The notes: a model not told the origin generated them from the sequence alone. Positions 33,143 to 41,929 are shown, counted from the first letter of the stretch. The stretch is 47,322 bases of DNA from Acidobacteriota bacterium (GCA_016195985.1 JACPYP010000027.1:1-47322), one strand, 5' to 3'. Numbers and translations: made by a program.

Positions 33143-34360
33143 CTATGCGGCCGGTTCCTGCTTGAAGAGCCGCCAGGCCACAGCCCCGAGCACCAGGAGG
33201 GCCAGTCCCGCCACCCAGGGCATCCAAGGCCGCGCGCGCTGATCGGGGCCTTCGCGGTGAGGGATGCCCTGGTCATCGGGTTCGCGGGGGCCCAGGGCCA
33301 GGGGCGTGGTGGAAGCCAGGGCGCGGATGGAGGGCAGGGCTCCCAGGCTGCCGGGCGCGGGCTTGGTCTCGCCGCCGAGGTGCAACGCGTAGGCCTGGCC
33401 CGCCTCCGCCGGGAAGAGCAGGGTCTGGCGCCGCACCAGCACCTTCATGCGGGTGGGCGTGGCGCCCTCGGGCAGGGTGATCGTGAAGGTCTTGGCTTCC
33501 ACGGGATGGAGGGCGATGCGGCTGGAGCGGGTGTTCAGGGCCGGCAGGTTCCACACCAGATCGGCGCCGTACCCGGCCTGGAACGCCTCCGCGTCCTCCC
33601 CGAGGCGTATCTCGGGCTGCAGGGGGGCCGCCGGGGGCGCCAGCTCCAGGTCCAGGCCCACGATGCGCTCGCTTTCCGGAAGCTCCGCCCGCCAGGTGTG
33701 CGGGCGCTTCGGATCCGGCCGCAGTGCCACATCCTGGCTCAGTTCCGCCTCCAGGGCCTCGGGGCGGGTCTCGGCGCGCACCGAAACGCTGCGGATCCGC
33801 GGGGCGCTGCCTTGGGAGGGCAGCAGCGTCAGGCGGTAGCGTTCGCCGTCCCAGGGGAGGGTCAGGTGGCGGCGTCCCCCGGAGGGGGCCAGGTCATAGA
33901 GATGCAGCGGGGATGCGGGATCGTAGGCGATGAAGCCGCCGCCCCCATTCTCGTATTGCCGCTGCCGTTCGGCCTTCACCTGGGCCACCCAGGGCGCATG
34001 GCCCTCCAGATCCAGCTCCAGATGCAGGGCCTCCCGCTCGCCCACCTGCCAGCCCTCAGGCAGCTTCAGGGCGAACTCGGCCGTGGGATGCCCTGCGGCG
34101 TCCTTGCCTACCAGAAGATGTTCCACCGGAAGGTTGCGGCTCTCCCACAGGCCTTCGCGGGCGATGAGGAAGGGGACGCTGCGCCCGGCGGCGTCGCCGA
34201 TCCAGGCGGTCTGGATCTGGCGCTGGGCGGCAGCGTCGAGGCTCGCCCGGGCCCAGCCGCTGGCGGGTGCGGGGGCAAGGGAGCGGCGGTGGAGGGAGGC
34301 CCGGTCCTCGCGGACGCAGGCCAGGCTTGCCAGGAGGAGGAGGGGGGCGGCGAATTTCAC
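33143..34360 (-). CDS. DUF3999 family protein
   Basis: 405 residues from GTG 34360. A lipoprotein-like leader (FAAPLLLLASLACVRE, Cys ~15) precedes a large beta-rich extracytoplasmic region and one C-terminal transmembrane helix (PWMPWVAGLALLVLGAVAWRLF). The neighbourhood and architecture match DUF3999, which is regularly encoded beside DUF2339. The start overlaps the DUF2339 stop as GTGA, a sign of coupled translation. Role of the pair is unknown; an envelope-associated function is inferred from topology. Confidence 0.8.
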   Translation of the reverse strand: MKFAAPLLLLASLACVREDRASLHRRSLAPAPASGWARASLDAAAQRQIQTAWIGDAAGRSVPFLIAREGLWESRNLPVEHLLVGKDAAGHPTAEFALKLPEGWQVGEREALHLELDLEGHAPWVAQVKAERQRQYENGGGGFIAYDPASPLHLYDLAPSGGRRHLTLPWDGERYRLTLLPSQGSAPRIRSVSVRAETRPEALEAELSQDVALRPDPKRPHTWRAELPESERIVGLDLELAPPAAPLQPEIRLGEDAEAFQAGYGADLVWNLPALNTRSSRIALHPVEAKTFTITLPEGATPTRMKVLVRRQTLLFPAEAGQAYALHLGGETKPAPGSLGALPSIRALASTTPLALGPREPDDQGIPHREGPDQRARPWMPWVAGLALLVLGAVAWRLFKQEPAA

Positions 34361-36111
34361 GAAGCGGCTCCCGGCTGCTTGCGGTTGGCCACGATGGCGG
34401 CGGCCATGCCGATGGCGCCCACGCCCAGGAAGGCCAGGGCGCGCAGGGGCGTGTTGGCCGTGGAGAGGTCGGCGGCGATGAGCTTGAAGCCGGCGAGGCC
34501 CATCCAGACGTAACCGGCCGCCATGAGCGCGCGGCGCGCTCCGCCTTCCATGCGCAGGCCCCGAATCCACTGCCAGGCGCCGGAAAGGGCCCACACCAAC
34601 GTGATGGCGATGGAGGCCGCGCGGGAGGGTCCGTAGCGCCAGGACCCGGGTGCCTGGAGATGCTGCACCAGGCGGCCTGCCTCGAAGGCCAGGGTGAGGT
34701 TGGCGGTTACCTCCAGCGCCAGGAAGGCCAGGATGCCCAAGGGACCGGTCCGGCGGGCCAGCAGGAACCAGGTGGCCGAGGCGAGAGCCCCTTCCGCGAA
34801 CACGGTGTTGAAGAAGGGCGTGAGGGTGCGGGTGCTGAAGAACAGGGTGTCCCCGCCATGGATGGCCCAGCGCACGGTGGTCGCGAGAGCCAGGGCGGCG
34901 GCCAGCCACCGGAGGGCGGCGGCATCTTCCGCGTAGGCGCTCTCCTCGGCTTTCGAGGACGTCCAGGCCAGGCCCAGGGCGAAAGTGCCCCAGAGCGGGC
35001 CCACCCAATGCCAGGCCAGGGCCACGGGCACCGCCAGGGCAAGATGGCCCGCCGCCAGGGCCAGCAGGCCCCAGTCGGCCCGGCGTCCGCCCATGCGCTC
35101 CCGCAAGGGTTTCACGAGGGCCAGGTTCAGGGCGGCCACGGCGAGAACGGGCAGGGCGAAGGTTTCCGCGGCGAGGTCCATGCGCTTCCAGAGCAGCCAG
35201 CCGTAGGTGGTGGCCAGGATGGAAGCCACGAGCCAAAGCACCGTGGGCGTGCCCGGCGTTTCCTCGGTGAGTGGCAGCCAGGCCCAGAGTCCCGCCAGCA
35301 GCAGGTGGAGGACGAGCAGCAGGGAAACCTGGGCGGCATCGGCCTTGAGGACTTCGGTGCAGGCCGGCAGCAGCAGCAGCCACACGCCCAGCAGGGCGGT
35401 CCAGCGGGTCCCATGCCAGGAGCCGCCGGCGCGGGCCAGGTAGGGCACGGCCAGGGTGGCGGCCATGAGCACCGCGAGGTAGACCGCCAGGGCCACTTCG
35501 TGGTGCTCATGGCTGAAGACCAGGGGCGCGGCGAGGCCGGACACCAGGGCCACCGTGAGCGCGCCGCCGCTGCGGCTGCGCGCGGCCAGCGCGCCCGCCA
35601 CCAAGGTGACCAGGGCCGTGGCCGCGAGGCCTAGGGGGGCCGGGTAGAAGAGATACTCCATGGCCCCGGCGCGGAAGGTGAACTGCAGGGTGCCGAGGCC
35701 CGCCAGCAGCAGGGAGATGCCCAGGCGGCGGCTGTCGCCCAGGATCATCTTCGCCGCGAAGGCGGTGATGCCGCCGCCCGCCAGGAGGCCCAGGATGAAG
35801 CGGATCTCCGGTCCCACCCAGCCCTGCTGGATGGCCCAGCGGAAGAAGAAGATGGCGCCCAGCAGAAAGATGGAGGCGCCGATGCCCGCGATCCACACCA
35901 CGGGAGAGATCTCGCGCCGGGGCGCGGTGGGGCGGATCACGGGCCGAGGTTGAGGCTGGGGTTGAGGCTGGGGACGGGCTGGGGCTGCCGCTTGAGGCGC
36001 CGCCGCGGCCTGCTGGCGCTGGAGCAGCCACGCCACCTGGGCCTCCAGCCGGGTCACCCGGTCGGCAAGATCTGGAGGAAGGGCCGGATCCTTGGGATCT
36101 TGGGATTCCAT
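34357..36111 (-). CDS. DUF2339 polytopic membrane protein
   Basis: 584 residues. An N-terminal short coiled-coil (VTRLEAQVAWLLQRQQ), then a Pro/Gln repeat stretch (RPQPQPQPQPRPV), then about fifteen or more hydrophobic helices starting at SPVVWIAGIGASIFLLGAIFFFRWAI. IGASIFLLGA.FFF..AIQQGW is the DUF2339 hallmark. Function unknown in the family. ATG 36111 has GGAG upstream, inside the hairpin at 36118-36137. Operon with DUF3999 (GTGA overlap). Confidence 0.88.
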   Translation of the reverse strand: MESQDPKDPALPPDLADRVTRLEAQVAWLLQRQQAAAAPQAAAPARPQPQPQPQPRPVIRPTAPRREISPVVWIAGIGASIFLLGAIFFFRWAIQQGWVGPEIRFILGLLAGGGITAFAAKMILGDSRRLGISLLLAGLGTLQFTFRAGAMEYLFYPAPLGLAATALVTLVAGALAARSRSGGALTVALVSGLAAPLVFSHEHHEVALAVYLAVLMAATLAVPYLARAGGSWHGTRWTALLGVWLLLLPACTEVLKADAAQVSLLLVLHLLLAGLWAWLPLTEETPGTPTVLWLVASILATTYGWLLWKRMDLAAETFALPVLAVAALNLALVKPLRERMGGRRADWGLLALAAGHLALAVPVALAWHWVGPLWGTFALGLAWTSSKAEESAYAEDAAALRWLAAALALATTVRWAIHGGDTLFFSTRTLTPFFNTVFAEGALASATWFLLARRTGPLGILAFLALEVTANLTLAFEAGRLVQHLQAPGSWRYGPSRAASIAITLVWALSGAWQWIRGLRMEGGARRALMAAGYVWMGLAGFKLIAADLSTANTPLRALAFLGVGAIGMAAAIVANRKQPGAAS

Positions 36112-36117
36112 GGGAAC

Positions 36118-36137
36118 TCCATACGGAAGCGTATGGA
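36118..36137 (-). promoter_or_regulatory. Perfect hairpin overlapping the DUF2339 ribosome-binding site
   Basis: TCCATACG (36118-36125) and CGTATGGA (36130-36137) are exact complements around a 4-base GAAG loop. On the transcript the 3' arm ends TATGGA, and the GGAG of the ribosome site is partly within the stem, 6 bases before ATG 36111. It could restrict translation or be an operator. Inference only. Confidence 0.45.
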
Positions 36138-36181
36138 ATCATCCGGCCAGAGCCAAGCCCCTGTCAAGGGCATTCCGCGGC

Positions 36182-37639
36182 CTAGCCGCAGACCCGGTTG
36201 CGTCCTTCCGCCTTGGCCTTGTAGAGGGCCAGGTCGGCGCGGGCCATAAGGCGCTCAGCCGTGTCCTCCGGCCCCTCCCACATGGCCAGGCCGATGCTGA
36301 GGGTCATGCGGTCGTGGTCGGGCAGCCCGGGAATGGGATCCATCATCACCTGTTCGCGCAGGCGGTCCGCCAGAGCCCTGGCCCCGTCCAGGTCGGTTTG
36401 GGGGCAATAGGCCAGGAACTCTTCGCCGCCGATGCGCCCTAGCTGGTCGACCTTGCGCAGCCCGAAGGCCATGCGCTGCGCCATGACGCTCAGCACCTGA
36501 TCGCCGGCAGCATGGCCGAAGCGGTCGTTGATCGCCTTGAAGTGGTCGAGATCCATGAGCATGATGGACACGCCCTGTCCAAACCGCCCGCACTGGTTCA
36601 GCTCCATGCCCAGCATGTCGAGAATGTGGCGGCGGTTGTAGAGGCCGGTGAGCGGATCGCGGATGGCCTGGTGGTAGAGGCGCAGCCGGGAATCCTCCAG
36701 GCTCAGCAGGCGGCCCAGCTCTTCGGCGGCGATCTCGAACAGGCGCTCGAATTCCTCGGCGGCGCGCCGTTCCGTGATGAAGGCCAGGGAACCCACGGAG
36801 GGATATCCCGGCGTGGTGGCGGAGAAGTGGCGGAGCACGGGATCGCGCAGGCTGCGGCGGCGCTCGTCGTCATCCGCCGCATGCTCCCAGTGGCAGCCCG
36901 TGGGGGGCTGGAAGAGGCCCTGCTCGGCCACGTGCTTCTCCAGGGATTCCCGGTCCTCGCGGGAGGTGGAGGAACCGTGCACGCCCTGGCACCAGAGGCC
37001 GTCCTCGCCCAGGTAGGCCACGATGAGCGCCCCGGGCAGCACCAGCTCCTGCAGGATCTCGATGAAGCCCTGGATGAGGCGCTGGGTGTCGTGGTCCGAG
37101 GTGTAGAGGCGGGCGATGGAATCGCGCAGGGCCGTTTCCAGCAGACGCTGCTCCAGGGCTTGGCCCAGGCGACGCTGGATGGCGTCCACTCCGAAGTTCT
37201 CCTGAGCCAGTCTGGGAGTGGCGTGGACGGTGCGGGGCCGACTGGACAGCCGCGCCAGGGATTCCGCCACCTCCACCACGTGATCGAGATCCCGCCCCTT
37301 CACCAGGAAGCGGTCAGCGCCGCAGGTCTTGGCCCAGAACCGGGCCAGGCCGGTGCCCTGGGCCGTGAGCAGCAGGACGGGCAGGTGCCGGGTGGCGCGG
37401 TCGTCCTTCACCAGGCGGCAGAACTGGTAGCCGTCCAGCAGGGGCATGACGCAGTCGCTCACCACCACGTCCGGGAATTCCGTGGCCAGCACGATGAGGG
37501 CTTCCGCGCCGTTGCGGGCTTCGATGGTCATGTGTCCGTGGCGCTGGAAAAGATGCCGGAGCAGGCTCAGCTGGATGGGGTTGTCATCCACCAGGAGGAC
37601 CTGGAGGGATGGGCGACCATTCGCAGCAGCGTTTGTCAT
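36182..37639 (-). CDS. Diguanylate cyclase response regulator (REC-GGDEF)
   Basis: 485 residues from ATG 37639 (GGAG close upstream); two upstream ATG codons would add a non-conserved tail. Receiver domain at 10-130 with DD pocket (Asp18-Asp19) and phospho-acceptor Asp62 (SDCVMPLLDG). The middle ~170 residues resemble a GAF-like sensor region without a clear match. C-terminal GGDEF domain: GGEEF at 404-408, preceded five residues earlier by RKVD, a c-di-GMP inhibitory I-site (RxxD). It makes cyclic-di-GMP from two GTP. Expected to be activated by an unlinked histidine kinase. Divergent from the NFACT gene. Confidence 0.92.
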   Translation of the reverse strand: MTNAAANGRPSLQVLLVDDNPIQLSLLRHLFQRHGHMTIEARNGAEALIVLATEFPDVVVSDCVMPLLDGYQFCRLVKDDRATRHLPVLLLTAQGTGLARFWAKTCGADRFLVKGRDLDHVVEVAESLARLSSRPRTVHATPRLAQENFGVDAIQRRLGQALEQRLLETALRDSIARLYTSDHDTQRLIQGFIEILQELVLPGALIVAYLGEDGLWCQGVHGSSTSREDRESLEKHVAEQGLFQPPTGCHWEHAADDDERRRSLRDPVLRHFSATTPGYPSVGSLAFITERRAAEEFERLFEIAAEELGRLLSLEDSRLRLYHQAIRDPLTGLYNRRHILDMLGMELNQCGRFGQGVSIMLMDLDHFKAINDRFGHAAGDQVLSVMAQRMAFGLRKVDQLGRIGGEEFLAYCPQTDLDGARALADRLREQVMMDPIPGLPDHDRMTLSIGLAMWEGPEDTAERLMARADLALYKAKAEGRNRVCG

Positions 37640-37801
37640 AGACTCCACGTTATCGATCCGGGCGGAGCCCCCCATGAAATCGGCGGGCCTTCGGGAGAAT
37701 GCCATGCCCGTGGGATGCTGGGGCAGGAGGAGCCTCCATCATGACCGCGGGCATCGAAAAACGACAGGGGACGCAACTTTGAGCGCGCGGAGGCCCTAGC
37801 C

Positions 37802-39247
37802 ATGGAAGCGCCGATGTTGCTGGCCTTGGCCCGCGCCTGGGGACGGGAGCGCGGCGAGCTGCCTCTGGACGGCGTCTGGGCCTCGAACCGGGCCGTGGGA
37901 TTGCGCTGGGCTGGCCGGAAGCTGGCCGAGGGCTGGGTGCTGCTGCTGCAACCGAAACCCGAGCTGTGGCTGCTGGGCGCGGAGCACCCGGCCTGGAAGC
38001 GCCTGCAGGCGGAGGCCCCCAAGGACAGCGCCAAGCTTTGGAGTCCCTGGTTTCAGGGGGCGCGTCTCCGCGAGGTGCAGGGAGACCCCCGGGAACGTTG
38101 GCTGGGCCTGGTTTTCCAGCGCCGCGCCATCACGGGCCGCCTTGAAACCCTGCGCCTGGCCTTCCAGGCCATTCCTGGAAGGCCGGGGATCCGGGTGGAC
38201 GGAGTGGACACCCAGGTTCCGCGGCTGGGCCTCGGTTCGCCCTTTCCCGCCGCGGCGCCCGAACCTCACGAGGATCCACCGCCCCTCCGCCGCTGGAAGG
38301 AACGATGGGGAACGGGCCTGGAGGCGGCCCTGTCGGGATTGGAGCCGGAGGTCCTGGAGGGCGCGGGGAGCCTGCTGGAGCGGCACCGGGCCTGGTCCGA
38401 AGGGCGCGCGGAGGCGCTGATCCTCGGCCCCGCCAAGGCGGCGGAGGAGCGCAAAAGACAGGCGGAATCCGCGCGGCTGGACCGCCTGGCCCAGGCCCTG
38501 GCCCGGGACCGGGCCCGGCATGAAGCACAGATTCCGTTGAAGGACATGGCCCGCAAAGTGTCCGCGGAACTCTACCGGTTGAAGGGCGCCACGGGCGAGG
38601 TCCGCCTGCTGGAGGGCGGCTGCGTCGTCCTGCCGGAGGGCGTTTCAGCGGAGCGGGCGGCGCAGGGCTGGTTCGCGGCGGCGAAGAAGGCCGAGCGGGG
38701 GCTGGCGCGGGTGGCCGAGCTGGAAAGTGAATTGGCCCGGGAAAGGGCGGCCTGGGCCGCGCGGGCAGAGGCCGGGGCCCTTGCGCCGGAGCCGCTCCCT
38801 GCGCGACAAACGAAGGGGAAGAAGGGCCCGGTCAAGGCGAAGGAGACGAAGCGGATGCAGGCGGATGGCGGCAAGCGCAAGGACGGCAAGGGCGCGGCTT
38901 TCCGCAGCGTCATGGTGGACGGGTTCGAGGTGCTCATCGGAAAAGGCGACGCGGAGAACGACCAGCTCACCTTCAAGGTGGCCGACAACCTCGATTTCTG
39001 GCTGCACGTGGCCAGCGTGCCCGGCAGCCACGTGGTGATCCGCAATCCGGACAAGCTCAGCGAGCTTCCGCGCAGCGTCATCGAGCGCGCCGCCGAATTG
39101 GCCGCCTACCACAGCAAGGCCCGCGACGGCGGCAAGGTGGAAGTGCACCTCGCCCGCATCGCCGACATCAGCAAGCCGCGCGGCTACGCGGCAGGCAAAG
39201 TCATCTTAAAAAAGTGGACGGGCATCCGCGTCTATCCCAAGCCTTAA
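37802..39247 (+). CDS. NFACT/RqcH-family RNA-binding protein
   Basis: 481 residues, ATG 37802 with GGAGG upstream. The N-terminal ~170 residues are a divergent NFACT-N region, followed by a helical and coiled-coil middle (about 200-340, LDRLAQALARDRARHEAQIPLKDMARKV and ...WFAAAKKAERGLARVAELE). A basic linker follows. The conserved C-terminal NFACT-R domain spans about 380-481: VLIGKGDAENDQLTFK..DNLDFWLHV..VPGSHVVIRN and the SKPRGYAAGKVILKKWTGIRV end. RqcH proteins bind 50S ribosomal subunits and add alanine tails to stalled chains. It is shorter than typical RqcH (about 550-600), so function is only probable. Confidence 0.87.
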   Translation: MEAPMLLALARAWGRERGELPLDGVWASNRAVGLRWAGRKLAEGWVLLLQPKPELWLLGAEHPAWKRLQAEAPKDSAKLWSPWFQGARLREVQGDPRERWLGLVFQRRAITGRLETLRLAFQAIPGRPGIRVDGVDTQVPRLGLGSPFPAAAPEPHEDPPPLRRWKERWGTGLEAALSGLEPEVLEGAGSLLERHRAWSEGRAEALILGPAKAAEERKRQAESARLDRLAQALARDRARHEAQIPLKDMARKVSAELYRLKGATGEVRLLEGGCVVLPEGVSAERAAQGWFAAAKKAERGLARVAELESELARERAAWAARAEAGALAPEPLPARQTKGKKGPVKAKETKRMQADGGKRKDGKGAAFRSVMVDGFEVLIGKGDAENDQLTFKVADNLDFWLHVASVPGSHVVIRNPDKLSELPRSVIERAAELAAYHSKARDGGKVEVHLARIADISKPRGYAAGKVILKKWTGIRVYPKP

Positions 39248-39260
39248 TCCCAAGTTCCGT

Positions 39261-39366
39261 TCAAAGTCGGTTTCTCAGCCAGTCGCCCATGTGGTTGAGG
39301 GTTCGCTCGAGACGGTCTTCCACCTCATCCCTGGACGGGAACACCAGGTGGTCAAACCACGCCGCT
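39261..39366 (-). pseudogene. Possible 3' remnant of a degraded gene (34 codons)
   Basis: In one minus-strand frame the sequence between two stop codons reads FDHLVFPSRDEVEDRL and then ERTLNHMGDWLRNRL, with an amphipathic helical pattern that looks like a real protein C-terminus. There is no start codon and the repeat region lies upstream of it on this strand, so the rest of the gene is lost. I do not recognise the family. It may be chance. Confidence 0.3.
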
Positions 39367-39420
39367 CAGAGGTTTGGGCCCGTGGTTCCCATGGTTTTCA
39401 AAAACAAGTTGGCCACGGAT

Positions 39421-39593
39421 GACACGGATTTGAATTCAAAAGATAAGGAACACCACCAAAACACCAAGAAGAACAAGAGCCAATGTTCATGCAAGTCTTC
39501 TCGGTATCGCCTGTGGCGATACCGAGACAAAAAGAAACTTGGTGTCTTGGTGGTGAAAGTCCTTTTCCATTTGGATTGAACGCACCTTGGTAT
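39421..39593 (-). repeat. Dispersed hairpin repeat, copy B
   Basis: Inverted relative to copies A and C and therefore in the same orientation to its upstream (minus-strand) gene, whose stop is about 11 bases from the repeat end. Outer arms CACCACCAAAACACCAAG (39451-39468) and CTTGGTGTCTTGGTGGTG (39538-39555). Inner hairpin: a perfect 13-bp stem TCTCGGTATCGCC (39499-39511) / GGCGATACCGAGA (39515-39527) with a TGT loop. Confidence 0.88.
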
Positions 39594-39604
39594 AAAGCCC
39601 GGCC

Positions 39605-40291
39605 TCAGGGCTGGCTTGGATCGAAGGGCTGGCCGATGATCGGTTTCCACTCGCGCCATTCGGCCACTTCCTCCATCGGGAACAGCCGCGCCAGGTCGAG
39701 CAGCACGCCGACGCCGTGGAAGGAAATGAACACCCCGCGTCCCAGATAGGGAAGGCGGTCCATGGGCACGCCCGAGAAGGCGCGGTTGCCCGGGTCGGTC
39801 TTGACGGTCGCCTGGCCCGCGGAACTGTCGATGGACAGGATGCCCGGGCCGCTGGTGACCCTGAGGAAGCCCGCCGATCCTTTGACGGTGAACGTGTTGG
39901 CGTTCCGCTCGAACACCACGGTGTCCCTGGGCGCGTTCGAGGCCAGGGTGTAGTTCCCGTTCTGGCCGCGGAGGGTCCAGACCTTTTCGCGCCACCGGAT
40001 TTCGATGTCCGAGTTGACGAGCTTGATGGTCAGAACGTCGTTCCCGGCCACGAGGCGGTAGCCGTTGACGTCCGACCCGAGGACTTTCACCATGCCGTGC
40101 CCCGACTTGATCAGCACATCGTCGCCATTCGCCTCCATTCCGTGGTTTCCGGCGGCGACGGGGTCATAGAAAATGGAACCCCAGGGGGCCTTCTTGATGG
40201 TCCAGTGACCGGGACCGGAAAGGTCGTCGGCCGGGCAGGGCGTGATTCCCGCCAACAACAAACCCACGGACAGAAGCGCGTTTTTCAACAT
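39605..40291 (-). CDS. Secreted protein of unknown function
   Basis: 228 residues from ATG 40291 with AGGAGG upstream. Signal peptide (MLKNALLSVGLLLAGITPCPADD). The body is rich in short beta strands: GHGMVKVLGSDVNGYRLVAGNDVLTIKLVNSDIEI, TLASNAPRDTVVFERNANTFTVKGSAGFLRVTSGPGILSI. This suggests a stacked beta-strand or beta-helix architecture. I recognise no family. Last 30 residues (VAEWREWKPIIGQPFDPSQP) are conserved-looking but undefined. Located after the polyketide-like operon, 31 bases from the SPOR gene, so possibly its last member. Confidence 0.6.
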   Translation of the reverse strand: MLKNALLSVGLLLAGITPCPADDLSGPGHWTIKKAPWGSIFYDPVAAGNHGMEANGDDVLIKSGHGMVKVLGSDVNGYRLVAGNDVLTIKLVNSDIEIRWREKVWTLRGQNGNYTLASNAPRDTVVFERNANTFTVKGSAGFLRVTSGPGILSIDSSAGQATVKTDPGNRAFSGVPMDRLPYLGRGVFISFHGVGVLLDLARLFPMEEVAEWREWKPIIGQPFDPSQP

Positions 40292-40322
40292 GGCTGCCTC
40301 CTGGCTGATGGAACGGGATGTC

Positions 40323-40826
40323 CTACTCCACCTTGACGGCAAAGGGTTTGAACCCAGCCTTTTTCAGTTTCTCGGCGGCCTTGTCGATGGTGGCGCGGTC
40401 GGCGGGCTTGGCGAGGCGCACCTTCAGCTGGCCCTTGTCCTTCACCGTGGCGGTGGCGAAGCCGGCGGCCTTGGCCTTGTCGGCGGCTTTCCTGGCCTCG
40501 GTGGTGTCGGCGGTGGCCACGAGCTGGAGCGTCCAGGTTTCGGCCTCGGGCTTGGCCGGTTCCTTCGGGGCGGCGGCGTCCACTTTCTGGGTCGGCACCA
40601 GCTTGTCGGGGCCGTCGCCCTCGAAGACTTTGAGCTGGTCCAGGAGGGGTTCGGGCAGGTCCTTCAGCTCTTCTTCCACGCCTTTCTGGGCCGGGCGCCG
40701 CAGCGCGGCGCTCTGCTTGCCCACCTGCACGCCCAGGACGAAGGCGAGGGTCAACAGGCCCACACCCACGCCCGCCACCCAGAGGATGGATTGGCTGCCG
40801 ATGCTGATCTGATCCCGGTGGTTCAT
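40323..40826 (-). CDS. SPOR-domain-like membrane protein
   Basis: 167 residues from ATG 40826, overlapping the upstream stop by one base (TGATG). One transmembrane helix (SILWVAGVGVGLLTLAFVLGVQVG), a charged linker, then an ~80-residue domain: WTLQLVATADTTEARKAADKAKAAGFATATVKDKGQLKVRLAKPADRATIDKAAEKLKKAGFKPFAVKV. This has the RNP-like pattern of SPOR domains that bind denuded peptidoglycan at division sites. Divergent sequence, so assignment is moderate. Being in an ACP/ketosynthase operon is odd for a division protein. Confidence 0.7.
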   Translation of the reverse strand: MNHRDQISIGSQSILWVAGVGVGLLTLAFVLGVQVGKQSAALRRPAQKGVEEELKDLPEPLLDQLKVFEGDGPDKLVPTQKVDAAAPKEPAKPEAETWTLQLVATADTTEARKAADKAKAAGFATATVKDKGQLKVRLAKPADRATIDKAAEKLKKAGFKPFAVKVE

Positions 40827-41929
40827 CACGGATCCAGCCTAACGCCTTCCAGCAAGGCCACGAACTGGGCGCCGCTGCTGGCGGGGGCGCTCACCAACAC
40901 CTGGGCCGCCGGTCTCAGCAGGGCCGCGGCCAGAAGCTGGCCGCCGGAGCCGCAGAATTCGCCCCAGAGCAGCTTGGGGTGGAGGGCGCGGGGCCAGTGG
41001 GGATGGGTTTCCGCCAGGCCCGCCTCCAGGGCGTCCAGGCGGGGGGAGCCGCTGGCGCCCCCGATGCGGCAGTCCGGCTGGCAGGATTCGAGGGAGGCGG
41101 CCGCCTTGCGCAGGGCGGACAGGCCATCGGCCTCGGTGGGGCTGGCGCCGGACCGGGAGGCCAGGCTGCGGAACCGGGCCCGGGGCCGGGCTCCCCGGGC
41201 TTCCGCGTGATCCAGGGATTCAAGGAGGAATGCCTGGGCTCCCTCGCCGGGGAGAAAACCCCGTTCCGAATCCTGCTCAGGGTTGCCCCGCCGGTCCAGC
41301 AGGCGGGCCCCCGCGCAGAGATCGAGCAGCAGGGGGAAGAGGCCATCGGCGCCCACCACCAGGGCGGCGTCGGCCATGCCTGAGCGGATCCAGCGAGCGG
41401 CCTGTTCCAGGGCCGAGAAGGCGGCGTTCTCCCGGTCCACGAAGGTGGCGCTGGGGCCCTTCAGGCCGAAGGCCAGGGCCAGATGGCCGCTGGCGGCATT
41501 GGCCACGGTGTTGGGGAAGAGCATGGGCGAGGCGCCCTCGGGGCCCCGCTGCAGGTAGGGGCGCATGAAGGCCTCGCTGGCCTCGCTGCCCCCCGTGAGG
41601 GTGCCCACGGCCACGGCGAGGCGCTCGCCCCATCCGCTCACGCCGGCCTTGGGATCCAGGCCCGCGTCGGCGAGGGCCTGGTGGACGGCCACCCAGGCGA
41701 AGCGGCTGGGGCGGTCCAGGCGCCGCAGCTGCATGGGCGGGATGATGCCCGCCGGGCTGAAGGCGGCGCAGGCGGCGCCACGGCCCCGGCCCAGGGTGTC
41801 GGGAAGGTCGCTGAAGCAGGGGGTTCCGGAGACCAGGCCCGCCCGCGCCGCCTCCAAGCCATCCCCGCAGGGCAGGACCAGGCCCAGGCCGGTGATGACG
41901 AGATCGACGAGATCGGTGGAGTGGCTCAT
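40826..41929 (-). CDS. Ketosynthase-like chain length factor (KS-beta), no catalytic residues
   Basis: 367 residues from ATG 41929. Thiolase fold: LVITGLGLVLPCGDG opening, LDRPSRFAWVAVHQALADAGL and FPNTVANAASGHLALAFGLKGPSATF. The nucleophile Cys of the paired ketosynthase (Cys160 there) aligns with Glu167, the HGTAT loop is absent and the FGHTLG motif reads WGEFCGSGG. Thus all three of Cys, His, His are lost, as in type II polyketide chain length factors, where Gln commonly replaces Cys. It probably forms a heterodimer with the neighbouring KS and helps set chain length. ATGA overlap with that gene. Confidence 0.85.
   Translation of the reverse strand: MSHSTDLVDLVITGLGLVLPCGDGLEAARAGLVSGTPCFSDLPDTLGRGRGAACAAFSPAGIIPPMQLRRLDRPSRFAWVAVHQALADAGLDPKAGVSGWGERLAVAVGTLTGGSEASEAFMRPYLQRGPEGASPMLFPNTVANAASGHLALAFGLKGPSATFVDRENAAFSALEQAARWIRSGMADAALVVGADGLFPLLLDLCAGARLLDRRGNPEQDSERGFLPGEGAQAFLLESLDHAEARGARPRARFRSLASRSGASPTEADGLSALRKAAASLESCQPDCRIGGASGSPRLDALEAGLAETHPHWPRALHPKLLWGEFCGSGGQLLAAALLRPAAQVLVSAPASSGAQFVALLEGVRLDP

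Larger units (their letters stand above)
39248..39604. other. Convergent intergenic region holding repeat copy B and a gene remnant
   Basis: 357 bases between the stops of the NFACT gene and the secreted-protein gene. It contains the remnant frame at 39261-39366, a stretch at 39380-39431 shared with 18245-18297, and the hairpin repeat copy B at 39421-39593. No intact gene. Confidence 0.8.
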
